This document shows positions 60,756 through 64,000 of a stretch of DNA of 64,000 nucleotides, in pieces. Origin of the DNA: Metaphire vulgaris (taxonomy: Eukaryota > Annelida > Clitellata > Crassiclitellata > Megascolecidae); NCBI GenBank assembly GCA_018105865.1, contig CM030834.1:21501922-21565921 (forward strand), given 5' to 3'. The notes beneath the pieces were generated by a model, which saw nothing but the letters and a program-made list of their open reading frames with translations, was not told the origin of the DNA and ran no database searches. A program made the position numbers and the translations under genes. How positions within the stretch are numbered: the first letter of the stretch is position 1; every line of letters begins with the position of its first letter.

Positions 60756-60822
<67 letters not shown>
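60671..60822. repeat. Two direct (GA)n arrays
   Basis: GA at 60671-60717 and 60761-60822, separated by 43 bp of unique sequence. Confidence 0.97.
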
Positions 60823-60823
<1 letters not shown>

Positions 60824-61098
60824 CTAGAGGAAGACACGTGGATGCTAACTCAGTGACAATGCACTGTATTCAATGCATGCGATGTACAAGCAAATGGGGG
60901 CCTTAAACGGAGAGAGACTTCGACAAGTTAAACTCAAACTCTGGACTCGTGTAATGGACTTTTGCAATAAAAATCGCCAGAATTAACAATCGGAAGAAAA
61001 GAGAACGGCGTCTAGCATCGGTTTATGCCGGACCATCTGTCGCCCGATGTGGGTGGGGGGTGGGGGGGGGACAGCCATCGTCACCCTAAGTCCTGAAC

Positions 61099-61108
61099 AG
61101 AGAGAGAG

Positions 61109-61201
<93 letters not shown>

Positions 61202-61280
61202 GACAGAGAGAGACAGAGATAGACAGACACAGACAGACAGACAAACACATAGAGACATAGAGACAGAGATAGACAGAAAC
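61099..61280. repeat. GACAGA/GAGA array
   Basis: About 180 bp of GAGA and GACA units with regular 12-bp GACAGAGAGAGA periods at the left. Confidence 0.97.
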
Positions 61281-61796
61281 ACAGACTGTCCCATAAGCCT
61301 TCTCCTCCTCCTTCTCCGGAAGATACTCGGTCTCGGTCTTAGAGCCGAGAGAAGCGTTAAATAAAGAGTCGTAAACGTCGGTATTAGGGCAGATTCGAGC
61401 TCCGTCGACGCACAGTAAAACCTCGTCGCTAAGCGCATCTCCGGCACCGATCGCCGCGCTGCTGTCGCTAAATACGCGGCCGGGGGCCGAGATGGAACGC
61501 CGGAATGGCTGTTTAATCTATATGGTCTTTTACCGGCGACAACATCTCTGATTGAAAAATGGCGACGAAATAGCGCATTAGTATTCGCCTCCCGACGACT
61601 GCACGACTTTCGCAGCGAAGCATCTCGGCCGGGTGTCGGTCGACCCTCTCTAACCGCCCCCTCCCGCCCGCCCCTCTCGCGGCGGCAATCAATGCACATC
61701 AGTGGAATGGCAGAGGTACCTTATAGTGGCAGGAGTCGGTTACTTTAATTGCTGGATTTTATGTTCTCAGTTCTAAGGCTTTTAATTGCCCTTGCC

Positions 61797-61827
<31 letters not shown>

Positions 61828-61839
61828 ATGCTGTTGCTT

Positions 61840-61915
<76 letters not shown>

Positions 61916-61965
61916 AAAGAGAGACAGACAGACAGAGACAGACAGACAGAGACAAAGACAGACAG
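61797..61965. repeat. (TGC)n and (GA)n/GACA arrays
   Basis: TGC units at 61797-61830, a GA array at 61841-61912 and GACA units to 61965. Confidence 0.97.
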
Positions 61966-62132
61966 ACATGGCTCTAAGAGGGGCAAGGGGCAAATGCCCA
62001 GGGCCCCGGCGATCTGCAGGGGATCTGGGGCGGGTCTGCAAAATGTTATCTCATGCCATGGACTACTAGTAGTCCATGCTCAGGCAATACTATTTATTAT
62101 TATGGACACGCTGAAGGCGGTTGAGGGGCGGA

Positions 62133-62400
<268 letters not shown>

Positions 62401-62846
62401 AGCAGCAATGGTGGAACAGTAGATTGTTGTGGAACTGTATGATTGTTATCATGACCGAAATACTTCACGGCCTACTTTAGGTCATCTCGCGTCATGACTC
62501 CTGCCGATCGACTCGTGTCTCTTGATAAGGAGAGACCCATCGAACGCCGTTTGAAAATTATCTAATCGCGCTCATCTTCATTGGCCATAAATTTTGTCCT
62601 GACTCTCTTGACGTCGTTTGCGTAGAACTGTACAATAGGCAAGGGCGTGTCAATGTGTTTTGTATTTATTCTTCTGTTTATTTCTTTTGCTTGTTTCGTG
62701 TCTTGGGCGAAATCGCTGAATTCTTGGGAGAGGGTGAATCCCCGGAATTTGAAGGCCTTTATCCCCCACGATATTTCAAAAAAATGTCACTAGACCTCAC
62801 GTGTGTGTGTGCAATGAACCGTCTCCTAGATTAGAATCGGTGATGG

Positions 62847-63011
62847 CAGTGTTATTTCTAGGATTATCGATTTGGGGGGAGGTGTCGGTAGATTCTGGGG
62901 TCCCCGCCAAAAAAGTCTGAAACAGCAGAAAAAAGGTCATCCCATAGCTGAAATGGGGGAGGTATTGGGGTGTCGGTCTCAAATGGGTGTTGGAGGTGTA
63001 AAAATATCCCG
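62847..63011. mobile_element. hAT-like element CAGTGTTATTCCTAGG, short copy
   Basis: The left end CAGTGTTATTTCTAGGATT and right end AAAATATCCCG are flanked by perfect 8-bp duplications GGTGATGG (62839-62846 and 63012-63019). It is 165 bp, an internally deleted relative of 18910-19257. Confidence 0.85.
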
Positions 63012-63550
63012 GGTGATGGCACCGTCTTGCCTTCATTTTAAAGCACCGCCTTCGAGTTAAAGACGACGAAAAAACTAATTTAAAAATCGGCAGATTTTGC
63101 TTAAAACATCTTTTTTAGCAAGCGCCTACTAGCGAAAGAACGCACCGAATCGTGTTCGTGCTGCGGCCAAAGCGTGGGGAGGGGTAGGCGGTAGGCGCAG
63201 TTTGTCAGCTACCGCAGAGATTTCCAGACGGTAAAATGAATGGAGAACTGGTCTTGCGGGAAAATGCCATCGGCCGCGTGCTGGTCGCCTGCAGCGCTAT
63301 ATAGACAAAAGATGGCCAGCGATACTCGTAATGAGAAGAAACAAAATTAGGAAATCCGTCGGATGTTTATCCACGGAAACAACCGAAAGAGACATTCTGG
63401 TCGTAAACCGGAAGCGGAAGAGATGAAACCGGAAAGGAAAGTCACTGTACGGATTGAAGATTCAGTGAAGCTCTCTGCGTTGCGATAAAATGAAAAGTTA
63501 ATTATTTAATTATTTACTTAGTCTCCTAAACACTTTAAATGGTGAAATCA

Positions 63551-63681
<131 letters not shown>

Positions 63682-63760
63682 TTTGAAAAGAGAGCTTTTA
63701 ATATTACGCCCAAATGCAGCCCAAGATGCTTCAAATTATGCATTTTATGGCGCCAGTTCC

Positions 63761-63996
63761 CAGTGACGTAAACCTGACGTCAACATTGGGGGGATAGAAT
63801 CGTCCATAAAGTCAGGTCAGACCCCCTTTTCATCCCCAAAAAGTCTTGACGAGCAAAAAAAAGTCATCCGTATTGAGTGATTTTACCAGATTTTACCATA
63901 AGGCACAAAACATTGGGGGGATAATTGATACTCTGTCCCCTCTTACTAATTATTGGGGGACCGTCCCCCACCGTCGCCCTGTGTTTTACGCCCTTG
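63761..63996. mobile_element. hAT-like MITE CAGTGACGTAAAC
   Basis: Ends CAGTGACGTAAAC and GTTTTACGCCCTTG. The left flank is CCAGTTCC; the window ends after CCAG, the first four bases of the expected duplication. The interior shares GACGAGCAAAAAAAAGTCATC with the 18910 family. Confidence 0.7.
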
Positions 63997-64000
63997 CCAG

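Noticed and set aside
60983..61699. 238-codon minus-strand frame
   Set aside because: Half is a GACA/GAGA array translation, and the rest has no recognisable domain or splice context.

Overview
This window is animal nuclear DNA, not microbial. Split genes have GT/AG introns, introns run to several kilobases, tRNA-derived SINE heads are present, and there are dozens of long simple-sequence arrays and many short inverted-repeat transposons. Interspersed TAGGCCT-type words and the gene content suggest a marine invertebrate, perhaps an echinoderm or another ambulacrarian. The taxon is an inference.

Layout. (1) 1-5000, plus strand: the 3' part of a gene for a single-pass membrane protein. It has a CUB-like ectodomain, a Thr/Ser/Pro mucin-like stalk, one membrane helix and a tyrosine-motif tail. 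It shows four exons with matching phases and is cut by the left edge. (2) 5001-12780: intergenic, filled with nested MITEs. (3) 13281-15121, minus strand: a complete three-exon SCOC (short coiled-coil protein) gene. (4) About 17.9 kb, minus strand: one short first-exon candidate (MDKF start) of an unidentified gene. (5) 19809-44010, minus strand: the 3' half of a dachshund (Ski/Sno/Dac family) gene. At least seven well-supported exons are joined almost entirely by phase-1 introns. They run from the end of the Dachbox-N (RPGRPPKR) to the C-terminal coiled-coil Dachbox-C and a terminal exon. The Dachbox-N exons were not found and probably lie beyond 64000. (6) 44011-64000: apparently one large 5' intron of dachshund, or its upstream region. 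I saw no convincing exon there, only microsatellites, MITEs and a cluster of CRE-like sites.

Mobile DNA. At least five inverted-repeat MITE families with 8-bp target duplications (hAT-like) are visible. There are also Harbinger-like elements (TAA duplications), one ISL2EU-like element (TA), two very small piggyBac-like elements (TTAA) and a decayed Tc1/mariner transposase. Several carry perfect target duplications, so insertion events can be reconstructed from this window alone. One insertion has its uninserted paralogous site in the window. One composite looks like integration of a circular molecule by recombination inside a MITE.

The genes are unrelated in function. The main points of interest are the dachshund splice chain with a possible internal CpG-island promoter, the unnamed receptor-like gene, and the recent transposition history.
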